From: Psychrobacter sp. APC 3281
GTDB lineage: Bacteria > Pseudomonadota > Gammaproteobacteria > Pseudomonadales > Moraxellaceae
Assembly (NCBI RefSeq): GCF_030407815.1
Contig: NZ_JASDCS010000001.1
Location: forward strand, 1 to 64,000
Reading direction: 5' to 3'
Length of the DNA stretch: 64,000 bases
The position numbers and the translations under genes were made by a program. Each line of letters opens with the position of its first letter. Positions within the stretch are counted from its first letter, which is position 1. The notes beneath the pieces were generated by a model. It made no database searches. It saw nothing but the letters and a program-made list of their open reading frames with translations, and had not been told where the DNA came from. Positions 27,568 through 36,731 of this stretch are shown here, one piece after another.

Positions 27568-28284
27568 ATGGATAATATTACAACGACAAAAAAAGTGGCG
27601 CTTATCACAGCAGGCGGGTCAGGCATGGGTGCTGCCGCTGCTCGTAAACTTGCAGCTGATGGTTATCATGTCGCTATTTTATCTTCCTCTGGTAAAGGTG
27701 AGGCTTTAGCAAAAGAGCTTGGCGGCATTGGTGTTACTGGATCCAACCTTATTAATGAAGATGTACAACGTTTGGTTGATTCGGCGATGCAACAGTGGGG
27801 ACGTATTGATGCGCTTGTAAACTCTGCTGGTCACGGCCCGCGCGCAACTATTTTAGACATCACTGATGAGGATTGGCATAAAGGGCTAGAGGTTTACTTT
27901 CTTAGTGCGGTACGTGCAATTCGTTTGGTCACGCCAATCATGGTGGCACAGGGTAGCGGTGCTATCGTCAATATATCTACTTCTTGGGTAACGCAGCCGA
28001 CTGCGCTTTTTCCTACGTCAACGGCTTTTCGTGCCAGCCTTGGCGCTTTTACCAAGATTTTCTCAGATGATTATGCAGCAAAAGGTGTGCGTATTAATAA
28101 TGTCTTACCTGGCTGGATTGATAGCTTGCCTGAAGTCGATGAGCGACGCGAGAGTGTACCGATGGGGCGTTATGGCACTTCTGAAGAAATCGCCTCAACG
28201 ATTGCCTTTTTATTATCCGAAGCTGCTGGATACATCACTGGGCAGAATATACGGGTTGATGGTGGCGTCATTCGCTCTGTGTAA
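27568..28284 (+). CDS. SDR-family oxidoreductase with altered active site
   Basis: Short-chain dehydrogenase-like protein of 238 aa. The cofactor loop TAGGSGMGAAAA and the NSAGHGPR segment (counterpart of NNAG) are present. The region that normally holds the catalytic Tyr-x-x-x-Lys reads STAFR here, after the conserved Ser of ISTSW, so both Tyr and Lys seem to be replaced. The ATG at 27568 has GGAGA 7 bases before it. Expressed with the EamA transporter and opposite LysR. Substrate unknown; catalysis may differ from classical SDRs. Confidence 0.83.
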   Translation: MDNITTTKKVALITAGGSGMGAAAARKLAADGYHVAILSSSGKGEALAKELGGIGVTGSNLINEDVQRLVDSAMQQWGRIDALVNSAGHGPRATILDITDEDWHKGLEVYFLSAVRAIRLVTPIMVAQGSGAIVNISTSWVTQPTALFPTSTAFRASLGAFTKIFSDDYAAKGVRINNVLPGWIDSLPEVDERRESVPMGRYGTSEEIASTIAFLLSEAAGYITGQNIRVDGGVIRSV

Positions 28285-28410
28285 CGAGTTAGTCAGTACA
28301 AGCCTATTGATACAAGATAGTTAATACCAGACTGTTAATACAAGCAATAAAACACTGTCGACGCTAGCTGTTTGAAAAAAGCAGCTCATCTATTTGTTAA
28401 GGCCAATGTT

Positions 28411-29289
28411 ATGTTTCGAGCATATGCTGCACTGGTGCTTCTCGGGGTCATCTGGGGGTCGAATTTTATTTTTATGAAATGGGCGACGGCTCTAATCAGC
28501 CCCTCACAAACCGTATTTTTACGCCTGCTATTTGGGTTCTTGCCATTGGTTGCAGTTGCTTGGCACAGCAAAGTAATTACTCGGGCGCAGTTACAGCATT
28601 TGCCACACTTTATAGTGATGTCGGTGCTTGCAACTTCATTTTATTATTATGGATTTGTCGCAGGTACGGCGCTATTGCCCAGTAGCATTGCAGGTCTATT
28701 AAGTGGCTCAATCCCTATATTTACCTTTTTAGGCGCGGCGCTGTTCTTACCTGAAGAGCGTCCGACCAAGCAAATGGCGATTGGACTTGCGCTAGGATTT
28801 GCTGGTATCGCATTAAGTGCGCGACCATGGCAAGGCGCTACTGGTGTCTCTCTCGTTGGCGTTTTGTGGATGTTGGCAGGGTCTTTGAGTGTGGGTGCGT
28901 CTTTTGTGTATGCGCGGCGTTATCTGTCTCCTCTGAGATTGCCACCACTGGCGTTAGCCACTTGGCAAGTGGGTTTAGCTGTCATAACGCTTTCGATACT
29001 CATCGATTTCGATGGTATAACCCAGCTGTCGACAGATACTAGGGCAATGTGGGGAACAATACTTGGTCTGGGTGCTTTGGGTACTGGCGCTGCTTTTTTG
29101 ATTTATTATTTTATTATTGAGACGTTAGGTTCAGTGCGGGCTGCTGGTGCTACTTATATTGCTCCAGTCGTTGCTGTCATCATTGGCGCGATAATTGGCG
29201 AGGATATCACCAGCTTAGAAATTATAGCGTTGGTACTGATTCTAAGTGGGGTCCTACTGATACAAACGGGTAGACAGACTTCAGGGTAG
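28411..29289 (+). CDS. EamA-family (DMT) transporter
   Basis: Inner-membrane protein of 292 aa with ten hydrophobic helices in two EamA repeats; it opens with ALVLLGVIWGSNFIFMKWA, the usual EamA first helix. The ATG at 28411 with AAGG 8 bases upstream is preferred to the upstream TTG. Family members mostly export amino acids or metabolites. It lies 126 bases after the SDR gene and probably forms an operon with it. Confidence 0.83.
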   Translation: MFRAYAALVLLGVIWGSNFIFMKWATALISPSQTVFLRLLFGFLPLVAVAWHSKVITRAQLQHLPHFIVMSVLATSFYYYGFVAGTALLPSSIAGLLSGSIPIFTFLGAALFLPEERPTKQMAIGLALGFAGIALSARPWQGATGVSLVGVLWMLAGSLSVGASFVYARRYLSPLRLPPLALATWQVGLAVITLSILIDFDGITQLSTDTRAMWGTILGLGALGTGAAFLIYYFIIETLGSVRAAGATYIAPVVAVIIGAIIGEDITSLEIIALVLILSGVLLIQTGRQTSG

Positions 29290-29420
29290 CGGTAGGAAGG
29301 GTAGGCTGTTAAGAATACAATACGCATATTTATGACAAGCTAGTCGATGATTTCATTCAAGCCTGCAACTGCTACTGAATTTTTCGATACGCTTACAGCA
29401 CTAGCTCCATGACCAGCAAT

Positions 29421-29455
29421 ATGCCGACCATCAAATAACATTCGATGGTCGGCAT
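29421..29455. terminator. 12-bp inverted repeat between EamA and methyltransferase genes
   Basis: ATGCCGACCATC at 29421-29432 is repeated inverted at 29444-29455 with an 11-base loop, between two convergent genes. There is no T-tract on either side, so it may be a weak bidirectional terminator or an RNA end structure. Confidence 0.45.
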
Positions 29456-29511
29456 GATTAACTCAACGATCTAATTATCTTACATTTTTCTATGTTCGGA
29501 TCAGCCTATGT

Positions 29512-30432
29512 CTAGGCAGTAGCAGTAAAATGTTGGCTTAATTCCTGAATATGCTCAGGGCCAATACCGCAGCAGCCACCGATTAATGAAGCGCCCTGTG
29601 CTTGCCACTTTTGTGCCCAGAGCAGATAGGCAGGCGGGGTCAAATCATCACGTACTTCATTAAGCGTATCATTTGCCGCGGCATTTTTTGGTTGCGGCGG
29701 AAAGGCATTGGCATAAGCGCCAAGTTCGATATGCTGCGCTTGTTTTGCTTGCAGGACAGTCTGTGCGACATCTAGTGCTTGTTCGATGACATCAGGTTGG
29801 CAGCAGTTAAAGAGTATTGCCTCGACATCGAGAGCAGCCATCGTTGCCACGGCTTCCTCGACGGTTTCTCCTGAACGCAGACGTGGTACATCGATATCCA
29901 TACTGTCTTCTAAGGTAAAAGCGACCCATAGCGGTTTATTGTCCGTATCTAGCGTATTAAGTAGCTCACGAACAGCGATAGACTCGGCGATTAGACTCTG
30001 AGTCTCAGCGAGCCAAAAATCGACATACGGATTTAGACCTTTGATCAGTGGGGTGGCGATATCTTCTACGTGGTCAGCATCAAACAAGTCTGCACGGTAG
30101 GAGCCAAACAGTGGCGGGATAGAGCCAGCTACTTTGGTTGCTGCGCCTTCCAGCGTCACTGCTGCACGTGCCATTTCACCTGACGCTGCTGCCAAATCTT
30201 GTGCTTGCGCCACAAAACGCTCCTCGCCGATATGAAAGGGTACTAGCGCGTAACTGTTTGTCGTAATGACAGCCGCGCCGCTCTTGATATAGGCACGGTG
30301 TACATCACGAACGATCTCTGGCGCTTCTATCATTGCCAGTGCTGACCATTCAGGTTGACGAAACGGTGCACCACGCTTCGCCAGTTCTCGTCTCATGCCA
30401 CCATCAATAATTGTGGTTGTATTTATTGGCAT
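29512..30432 (-). CDS. Homocysteine S-methyltransferase family protein
   Basis: Protein of 306 aa with the zinc-binding pattern of this family: a Cys in FNCCQP near residue 210 and the double Cys in GGCCGIGP near the C-terminus; the N-terminus has IIDGGMRRELAKRG. Members transfer a methyl group from S-methylmethionine, betaine or other methylated donors to homocysteine (MmuM-like). AAGGA lies 6 bases before the ATG. It is monocistronic, so the methyl donor cannot be judged from neighbours. Confidence 0.83.
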   Translation of the reverse strand: MPINTTTIIDGGMRRELAKRGAPFRQPEWSALAMIEAPEIVRDVHRAYIKSGAAVITTNSYALVPFHIGEERFVAQAQDLAAASGEMARAAVTLEGAATKVAGSIPPLFGSYRADLFDADHVEDIATPLIKGLNPYVDFWLAETQSLIAESIAVRELLNTLDTDNKPLWVAFTLEDSMDIDVPRLRSGETVEEAVATMAALDVEAILFNCCQPDVIEQALDVAQTVLQAKQAQHIELGAYANAFPPQPKNAAANDTLNEVRDDLTPPAYLLWAQKWQAQGASLIGGCCGIGPEHIQELSQHFTATA

Positions 30433-30610
30433 AACGAATCCTTCTTTATTGTGAGTAGACGAACCTGTAGAGGTGCTATTGTTAAAAATAGAATTATTTT
30501 AAGGAGCGAAATACTAGGCGTAATAAGCGTCAGATGCAACCACAGGTTGAATAATGTTAACAATTAATCGTGTGGCTGCTTGTCTGTTTAGAGGAGGTAT
30601 ACCTTAGATA

Positions 30611-31288
30611 CTAAGGCTGGGTTCTTTTCTTTTCAATGACTTGAATCAGTTTGCTCTGCACTGACGATGCATCAGCAGGTGGTCTAGCAACGGCTGTGTT
30701 TTTTATAAGCAAGGTATATTCATAATCAGGCTCATAATCAAAACCCTCTATACCACTATATCGATACTGCCAATCTACTTGACTATCGACTTGGTCAGCT
30801 GGCTTTGTTAAAAGGCAGGATTGTGGCGCAACGCCTACGCAGTCTACTTGATGGTCAGCGACAATGATTTTGCGTAATACATATGGCATGGCATGTACAG
30901 TTAGCTGATGCTCACCATCTGGCTTTGATTGCTCGTCTGTTACTTCTATGTCACCTTCGACTTCTATATAGTCACCCATCGCCAATTTTTGCATTTGATA
31001 AGCATTCTGCTGACCAAAATTAGCTTTGCTAATAGACGCGGTATAGGACTTTCCATCTTGGGCTACGATAGTGACTTTTTGCTGATTTCTATCTTGCGAA
31101 GTAATACCTGTTACTTGACCGATTATCGCTTCAGCGCTGCTTGGTTTTAGGGTGCTTAGGAATGAGTTACTGTCTTCAATCTGGCTAATACTCGTTTTAG
31201 CATTCGAGTTGGCTTGGTTGTGACTGCTACACGCAGTTAGAGAGGATGTGGCAATGAGTGCCAAAGTGCAAAATTTAATAAACGACAT
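30611..31288 (-). CDS. Uncharacterised lipoprotein with OB-fold-like middle
   Basis: Protein of 225 aa with a signal peptide and lipobox LTAC (Cys at residue 20), so it should be exported and lipidated. Residues about 53-120 (IIGQVTGITSQDRNQQKVT ... GDYIEVEGDI) have the alternating pattern of a small OB-fold. A later Cys pair (DCVGVAPQSC) may form a disulfide. AAGGA 6 bases before the ATG supports the start. I do not recognise a function. Hexanucleotide repeats lie in its upstream region. Confidence 0.7.
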   Translation of the reverse strand: MSFIKFCTLALIATSSLTACSSHNQANSNAKTSISQIEDSNSFLSTLKPSSAEAIIGQVTGITSQDRNQQKVTIVAQDGKSYTASISKANFGQQNAYQMQKLAMGDYIEVEGDIEVTDEQSKPDGEHQLTVHAMPYVLRKIIVADHQVDCVGVAPQSCLLTKPADQVDSQVDWQYRYSGIEGFDYEPDYEYTLLIKNTAVARPPADASSVQSKLIQVIEKKRTQP

Positions 31289-31360
31289 GACATATCCTTA
31301 TTATGGTTGATTTATATATTTATTTTTAATGCTCGATGAAACTGCCTAGAGCGATTTTTG

Positions 31361-31396
31361 TTACTGTTACTGTTACTGTTACTGTTACTGTTATTG
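31361..31396. repeat. Hexanucleotide tandem repeat (TTACTG)5 plus one variant
   Basis: Five perfect TTACTG units run from 31361 to 31390, followed by TTATTG to 31396. The tract is 73-108 bases upstream of the minus-strand lipoprotein start, where unit gain or loss could change promoter spacing. Confidence 0.85.
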
Positions 31397-31429
31397 TTTT
31401 GATGCTGAGGCTAGCAGTTTGTTGATACA

Positions 31430-31464
31430 AATAATGCCTCGCTGATTCATAGTGAGGCATTATT
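31430..31464 (-). terminator. Terminator of the META-domain lipoprotein gene
   Basis: An 11-bp perfect stem (AATAATGCCTC / GAGGCATTATT) with a 13-base loop lies just after the stop of the minus-strand gene at 31497, and its descending arm is T-rich. Confidence 0.65.
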
Positions 31465-31496
31465 CATAAATTTAAGATAGAGCTACGTAACAGTCC

Positions 31497-32003
31497 TTAA
31501 GGTGTTTTTGTTTTAGGAACGGCTTTGAAGTGAGCCGTTTGATTGTCATTCTTAATGACTAGCACAGGGTTGTTATCGCTATTTTTACCAAAGCTGTATT
31601 TGCCTTGTACTGTTGTGGCAGCAGCACTATCAAACTGTGCTAAGTGTTCAGGGCAGGCCATTCTAGTGCTTCTGATTGCGCTCAGTTCTACCTCGCCATT
31701 CGTCACACTGTATCCTGCGCTCATATTGTTGCAGGTATTCATAAGGCTTACCATATTGCGGCCTTCAACAGTCATAAAGTCCAGCGTTAATGGTCTTGAT
31801 GGATCAAAAAATAACGCTTCAACCAAGTCTCCATTATTAAGCTTGGCATCTATAAGGCGCCAATTGTTCGCCTCTAACGTCTCTACTGTGATTGGCTGTA
31901 CGGTTGGTTTGGTAACACTAGTCGTTGTTTGGCAGCCAGTAGCAAGTGCACTCATAACAAGCGTGGAGGCCATCATTATTTTCATTGTATTTTTCATAGT
32001 CAT
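31497..32003 (-). CDS. META-domain lipoprotein (HslJ-like)
   Basis: Protein of 168 aa with a signal peptide and lipobox ATGC (Cys near residue 24), then a META/HslJ-like domain: NNWRLIDA, MNTCNNMSAGYSV and STRMACPEH occupy the usual places. HslJ-type proteins sit in the envelope and are linked with stress or antibiotic tolerance, but their biochemical role is unknown. The ATG at 31997, two codons inside, has slightly better spacing to its GAGAG site. No obvious operon partner. Confidence 0.8.
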   Translation of the reverse strand: MTMKNTMKIMMASTLVMSALATGCQTTTSVTKPTVQPITVETLEANNWRLIDAKLNNGDLVEALFFDPSRPLTLDFMTVEGRNMVSLMNTCNNMSAGYSVTNGEVELSAIRSTRMACPEHLAQFDSAAATTVQGKYSFGKNSDNNPVLVIKNDNQTAHFKAVPKTKTP

Positions 32004-32328
32004 CTCTCAAAAAGTAGATAGTTTAAAATGTCTAATATTTTTATTTAAAAGTTAGCGTGTCTGGATTTTAATTATCACAAAGAAGTCATATAACTACAAG
32101 GACGCTTTGATTTTCAGATAAGGAGTCTACAGAAAGGCGATACTCGAAAAGACAATGTTCACAGAGTCAGTATTTAAAAAGGCTAAGTTACCGCCTTTTA
32201 CTTACATCATTCAATAACAATTAAGTACAAAAAAAGCAGATACCGTTATTAGTATCTGCTTTTTTTATCAAAAATCAGTCTATGAGGAAGTTGCTATATC
32301 TTAAGTTATAACAGCTTTCTAGACATTA
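32004..32328. other. Intergenic region with a terminator
   Basis: 325 bases between the META lipoprotein gene and the MDR gene end. Apart from the strong terminator listed separately and the promoter expected for the lipoprotein, nothing was recognised. Confidence 0.5.
32229..32266. terminator. Strong symmetrical rho-independent terminator
   Basis: A perfect 15-bp stem with an 8-base loop, seven A on one side and seven T on the other (GCAGATAC / GTATCTGC core). It lies 63 bases after the stop of the minus-strand MDR gene and can act in both directions. Confidence 0.88.
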
Positions 32329-33456
32329 TTAAGCTTGAGGCTTGATCAAGTACTTCTCTCCAGTCGCCTGTTTGCCATAAGCGGCGATTGATTTTAATTG
32401 TAGCGCTTCTTCTAGGGTCACTTCATGCGTATAGCTGCTCGCAAAGGTAGTGGTGATTTCTTCTGCCACGCGTTTGCGCATGGACTGAACCGTTTCACTA
32501 CCAAGCTTACCAAGTGCATTGAACAATAAGAAACCATTCACACCCCACGCAAAACCAAAGTTACGGTTTAAGGTGATCGGACCACGGTCTAAGGCACCAT
32601 AAATATAAGCTTGTTTAAAGGTATTTGAGCCATAGACGCTGTATTCTTCTACGTCACGAGTAATAGCTGCCTCTATACAGTTTAGAATATCGCTGGTGAG
32701 CTTACCGCCACCGATAGGGTCAAACGAAATCGTAGCGCCTGTTTCAGTAATCGCGGCGGTCAAATCGGCAAGGAACGTCTCGCTGCTTGAGTTCACCACA
32801 TATTTTGCGCCCATATCGCGCAATAGCTTTTCTTGCGAGTCTTTACGGACGATATTCACCAAATCAACACCGTCTGCCATACAGATACGGTTTAGCATTT
32901 GACCAAGGCTAGAAGCAGCTGCTGCATGTACGATGGCTTTGTGACCTTCAGCGCGCATGGTTTCGACCATTGCCAGTGAGGTGAGCGGGTTTACAAAAGA
33001 CGATGCGGCCTCGGTAGCAGTCGTGCCATCTTGCATCTCTATGCAGCTTTTCACATTCACACAGTGATACTGACGATATGTACCGCCACCAATCACCGCA
33101 ACCATTTTGCCCATGAGTGCTTGTGCGGCTTCTGATGAGCCTGCTGCGACGACTGTACCAGCGCCTTCGTTACCGACTGGCGTATCTTTATTTACCCGCG
33201 TTTTGAGTGATGGCATGAATTTCGCAGGCACATCAGCGGTAATGATCGGGCTGTCATCAGTGCCTGATTGTACAGCGGTTGACATATCAGCGGCGCTGAA
33301 CATCACACCAAAATCAGAGGGGTTCAATGGCATGGCTTCCATGCGAACGACAACTTCGTCAGCACCGGGCTGTGGCATCTCGATGTCTTTTAAAGACAGG
33401 GTTAATTTGTTGTCATCACTGATGGTTGAAACCAGTTGTTTATTTTTATCGGTCAT
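32329..33456 (-). CDS. Zinc-free MDR-family oxidoreductase (quinone/enoyl reductase-like)
   Basis: Medium-chain dehydrogenase/reductase of 375 aa. The N-terminal catalytic domain has MPLNPSDFGVMF and GNEGAGTVVAAGS, where zinc enzymes would have Cys and His ligands that are missing here. The nucleotide-binding domain follows, with VHAAAASSLGQML. Enzymes of this build reduce quinones or alpha-beta unsaturated carbonyls with NADPH. It may be co-transcribed with the glutathione transferase gene that starts 127 bases upstream on the same strand. Confidence 0.82.
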   Translation of the reverse strand: MTDKNKQLVSTISDDNKLTLSLKDIEMPQPGADEVVVRMEAMPLNPSDFGVMFSAADMSTAVQSGTDDSPIITADVPAKFMPSLKTRVNKDTPVGNEGAGTVVAAGSSEAAQALMGKMVAVIGGGTYRQYHCVNVKSCIEMQDGTTATEAASSFVNPLTSLAMVETMRAEGHKAIVHAAAASSLGQMLNRICMADGVDLVNIVRKDSQEKLLRDMGAKYVVNSSSETFLADLTAAITETGATISFDPIGGGKLTSDILNCIEAAITRDVEEYSVYGSNTFKQAYIYGALDRGPITLNRNFGFAWGVNGFLLFNALGKLGSETVQSMRKRVAEEITTTFASSYTHEVTLEEALQLKSIAAYGKQATGEKYLIKPQA

Positions 33457-33583
33457 AAGATTTGCTCCTGCAAATAGTTGGATTTTTAGACCAATCCCTT
33501 TACGGCATTGGTCGTTCTTTAGATTATCGAGTTTTAGTAATTTTCTTAATGTGGCTCATTTTTAGTGGCCACACTGTCATATG

Positions 33584-34261
33584 TTATTTAGCGTTTGCGG
33601 CTTGGATTTGAGCTTTAACGTGTCGCATAAATTCAGGCATGTTTGCTTGACTGTCTGCCTGAACGCTTTTTGCAATGTCGGTTTCACTCATGGCTTTGTT
33701 CCATTCTTTCATGCCGTCCACCTCTGCCAGTACATCCCACTCAAGCTGAGTCGCTCCAAAAGCGTTGACAATAGTGTTGACGTAATGCACATAGATGTCA
33801 GCCATGGTGAATTGCTCACCTGCAATCCAAGGCGAAAACTTGCATAAGCGATTCATAGCAATAATACCGCGGCCCAATACTTGACGTACTTCCTCTTTGA
33901 TTGCGTTAGGTGCTTGCACGCCAGAAAATACATAAGGAATCAGACGACGACTTGGTAGCTCAAAATACAGCTCTGCTATTTTCATAATCTGACGTACAGT
34001 CGCGCGTTCTGCTGCATCGGCAGGATATAGCGGCTTTTCTGGATAGGTTTCTTCCAAAAAGTCACAAATCACGTTGGATTCCGACAGATTAAAACCGTCA
34101 GGCATGGTGATCGCAGGTACTTTACCCACTGGACTGACGGTTAGTAGATCATCACTACCAGCGTACAAAAGGTCCTCTTGGAACGGAATGCCCTTATATA
34201 AAAGAGCGTGTTTTACTATGTTGTAATAGTTGCTTGCAGCAAAGCCGTGCAAAGTAATCAT
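33584..34261 (-). CDS. Glutathione S-transferase family protein
   Basis: Protein of 225 aa with an N-terminal thioredoxin-like domain (MITLHGFAASNYYNIVKHALLY, then VGKVPAI with the cis-Pro and NLSESNVICDFLE with the glutathione gamma-glutamyl-binding Glu-Ser) and an all-helical C-terminal domain. GGAAGA is 7 bases before the ATG. Together with the MDR gene downstream it suggests detoxification of electrophiles. Confidence 0.87.
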   Translation of the reverse strand: MITLHGFAASNYYNIVKHALLYKGIPFQEDLLYAGSDDLLTVSPVGKVPAITMPDGFNLSESNVICDFLEETYPEKPLYPADAAERATVRQIMKIAELYFELPSRRLIPYVFSGVQAPNAIKEEVRQVLGRGIIAMNRLCKFSPWIAGEQFTMADIYVHYVNTIVNAFGATQLEWDVLAEVDGMKEWNKAMSETDIAKSVQADSQANMPEFMRHVKAQIQAANAK

Positions 34262-34321
34262 AAGTCATTCTTCCATTGTTGACGTAAAAGTTATTTTTAA
34301 TCGTGTTTTCATTGCAACGTT

Positions 34322-34603
34322 TAGGGCGTGTTTGATATTCACAAATAGGCACTGCTGATTGCTAAAACGGTTCCAGACAAGGCGTAAAACGACGGTAATG
34401 CTCGTGCCTTAACTAGATTTACAACACAGTATGGGGCAGTTTTAGCATCAGCTCCAATATAAACAGAAGGAGACAGGACTATTTTTTGCCACTTCATTGT
34501 TAAAACATAGACGCTTAGAATGACTAAACTTACTATTTTTAACGTCGAACTGTCTAAAAAATAGTCTCTGTCAGTGCCATGGTCGAATATCAAGCACGCC
34601 CTA
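34322..34603. mobile_element. MITE-like element, 282 bp, TAGGGCGTG termini
   Basis: The stretch begins TAGGGCGTGTTTGATATTC and ends with its imperfect inverse (GAATATCAAGCACGCCCTA). It shares the TAGGGCGTG ends with the 174-bp elements at 49795 and 56001 but not their interior. It contains no transposase; an 84-codon minus-strand open frame inside is not recognisable. Probably a non-autonomous element mobilised by an IS5-type transposase elsewhere. Confidence 0.65.
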
Positions 34604-34725
34604 AGTTAAACACATTATTACTGGTTTTAATGTGGTTATATATAAGGAATAACGTGAATCACTATTGCTTTTAAGACAATAATAAAGCGAAAATACTTAA
34701 ACATTCATCTAAATGGAGAGGTCAG
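34604..34725. other. Leader region of the LysR gene
   Basis: AT-rich DNA between the MITE-like element and the LysR gene. With the element it makes a 464-base gap without a supported gene. Confidence 0.4.
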
Positions 34726-35637
34726 TTGGATCAATTACGTGCCATTAAGTATTTCAGCAAAGTCGTAGAAACGGGCAGTTTTACTAAGGCGGCAAGTGCA
34801 TTCAATGTACCGCCATCCTCACTATCGAGACGAGTATCTGATTTAGAAAAGAGCTTGGGCGCGACACTGTTAAAGCGCTCGACCCGAATCGTTAAATTGA
34901 CCGAAGTAGGGCAGGTCTATTACGACGATATGCAGCAAGTATTGGATCAGATCGAGCAAAGTAAAGAAACGGTGCGCAGTTATCAAACCACGCCAATGGG
35001 GCGCTTACGCATCAGCTCGATGGTGGGCTTTGGTGAAAGGATACTACTGCCGTTGTTAGATGATCTTGGTAAGTTATACCCAGAGATTGTATTGGATGTC
35101 AGTCTCAGCGATGAGCTATCAGCACTAGGACGTGACGATGTCGATATTGCGATTCGCGATGGTTATGCACCAAATGAGCGAGTGCTTGCCATTAGGCTCA
35201 TGGACAATGGGTTTATTCCGGTTGCGTCGCCCAATTATTTAGAGATGCATGGCGAACCTAGTCATGTGATGGAATTAAAAGAACATAAAGGCCTGTATTT
35301 CAAAGCGCCAAACGGGCCAACGCCTTGGCTCTGCTATGTCAACGATCAGTGGCATGATGTCTCAGGACCTGCAGTGGCAATTTCAAACAATGGACCATGG
35401 CTAGCCAAAAAAGCTTGTGATGGTGAAGGGATTTTGATGTCCACTCGATGGGCACTATCCTCATATCTTGAGTCAGGCGCATTGCAAGAGATTAAATTTG
35501 AGCATCCATTAGCAATCACGCAGCACGCTGATATGGCCGTATATCTGCTGTATCAAAAGCAGCGCTATCTAGTGCCTAAGGTAAAAGCTGCTGTCGATTT
35601 TTTGGTTGAGAAAATAAAAGTAGGGAGTGAGCGTTGA
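34726..35637 (+). CDS. LysR-family regulator
   Basis: LysR regulator of 303 aa; helix-turn-helix at residues about 16-40 (GSFTKAASAFNVPPSSLSRR), then a CrgA-like effector domain. It starts at a TTG (34726) with GGAG 7 bases upstream; no ATG nearby fits. It is transcribed away from the glutathione transferase/MDR pair, with the MITE-like element between, and may control them. Confidence 0.86.
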   Translation: MDQLRAIKYFSKVVETGSFTKAASAFNVPPSSLSRRVSDLEKSLGATLLKRSTRIVKLTEVGQVYYDDMQQVLDQIEQSKETVRSYQTTPMGRLRISSMVGFGERILLPLLDDLGKLYPEIVLDVSLSDELSALGRDDVDIAIRDGYAPNERVLAIRLMDNGFIPVASPNYLEMHGEPSHVMELKEHKGLYFKAPNGPTPWLCYVNDQWHDVSGPAVAISNNGPWLAKKACDGEGILMSTRWALSSYLESGALQEIKFEHPLAITQHADMAVYLLYQKQRYLVPKVKAAVDFLVEKIKVGSER

Positions 35638-35734
35638 TGTAAGGGAAGTGTGCTATCTACAACCTCATTACATTCATATTCGTATCAACACCTAAGAGGC
35701 TTAAGATACAATCGTTATAGGATATTATGACAGG

Positions 35735-36508
35735 CTACTCATTATATTCCTGATGGAAAATAACAGATAGCTCGTTGGCTGCCTCTTGCATGACAGGCAC
35801 ATAGCTCAGTAGCTCATCCAAAGATTTTCTGACAGTAGGACTATGAGTAAATACCGTAGCAAATGCAGGCTGGTCACCATTCGGAATCGGGACAGCACAG
35901 GCGACCATACCAGGAATAAACTCTTCATTATCTGTCCCTATCTGTGTCTTACGCACTTCAGCAATGGACGTCATGAGTTGTTTTTTGTCAGTCTGAGTAT
36001 GGGTCGTGAGCGCCTGTAACGATAGTTTTTCTACAATACGCTCGCACTTATTATCTGCCAACTGCGTCAACAATAATTTGCCACTGGCACAGGCCCAGAT
36101 AGGTATATTGGTTCCGGTAGGTAACTGTATTTGGACAGGCCAGTCAGATATCACACGATCGATATATACCACTTCTAAGTCTTGCAGCACCGCAATCCCT
36201 ACCGACTCACCAATTTTGGCTGAAAGCTGTTGTAATATCGCCAACCTTTCTGCTTTAAAAGGACTGTTTTTCCACAGGTCTAAAGCTAAGTCATGCGTTC
36301 TTTTTCCGCAGGTTACTTTTCCATGCAAATCCAATTGGACAAATTGAAGCGGTTGTAGCTGATTTAACAATCGGTACATACTGGGTACAGGGATGTCCAA
36401 TGTTTCTGCTAAATCAATAACGCCCATAGGCTTAGAAGATCTAGCCAATACTTCTACGATTTGCAAAACTCGCTCGACGCTTGAGCCCTTTTTTTTGACA
36501 TTATTCAT
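35735..36508 (-). CDS. IclR-family regulator of the 5-oxoproline cluster (KipR-like)
   Basis: IclR regulator of 257 aa: winged helix at the N-terminus (GVIDLAETLDIPVPSMYRLLNQL) and the effector domain behind it. It is divergent from the DUF1445-biotin carrier-biotin carboxylase-pxp operon. In Bacillus subtilis the same gene family group (ycsF-ycsG-ycsI-kipI-kipA) also has an IclR regulator, KipR, so control of this operon is likely. No palindromic operator was recognised in the 223-base intergenic region. Confidence 0.86.
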   Translation of the reverse strand: MNNVKKKGSSVERVLQIVEVLARSSKPMGVIDLAETLDIPVPSMYRLLNQLQPLQFVQLDLHGKVTCGKRTHDLALDLWKNSPFKAERLAILQQLSAKIGESVGIAVLQDLEVVYIDRVISDWPVQIQLPTGTNIPIWACASGKLLLTQLADNKCERIVEKLSLQALTTHTQTDKKQLMTSIAEVRKTQIGTDNEEFIPGMVACAVPIPNGDQPAFATVFTHSPTVRKSLDELLSYVPVMQEAANELSVIFHQEYNE

Positions 36509-36731
36509 AGTTCAATTTGCATCCTTAACTGTGCGTTCAAGAAGATTACTCATCATATTCATCACATATTTCTGTATTCATATCTTGTCATATCGAAGGT
36601 GTTCTGATAAGTTACATAACGATAATCATAGTTCTCGGTATATGAAATAAAGTTATAAATAGCCATACCAATATAAAACAAATAATAAACTTTTATCTGC
36701 TAAAAATAATAAAGCGTAAGAGGTTGTAATC

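Noticed and set aside
31361-31396. TTACTG repeats as a CRISPR-like array
   Set aside because: Uninterrupted 6-base units without spacers are a simple microsatellite.
31543-32055. 170-codon plus-strand open frame across the META lipoprotein gene
   Set aside because: The opposite strand encodes a recognisable lipoprotein with signal peptide and terminator; this frame is its mirror.
34339-34593. 84-codon minus-strand open frame inside the 282-bp element
   Set aside because: No similarity to a transposase could be recognised and the element has the form of a MITE; treated as chance.
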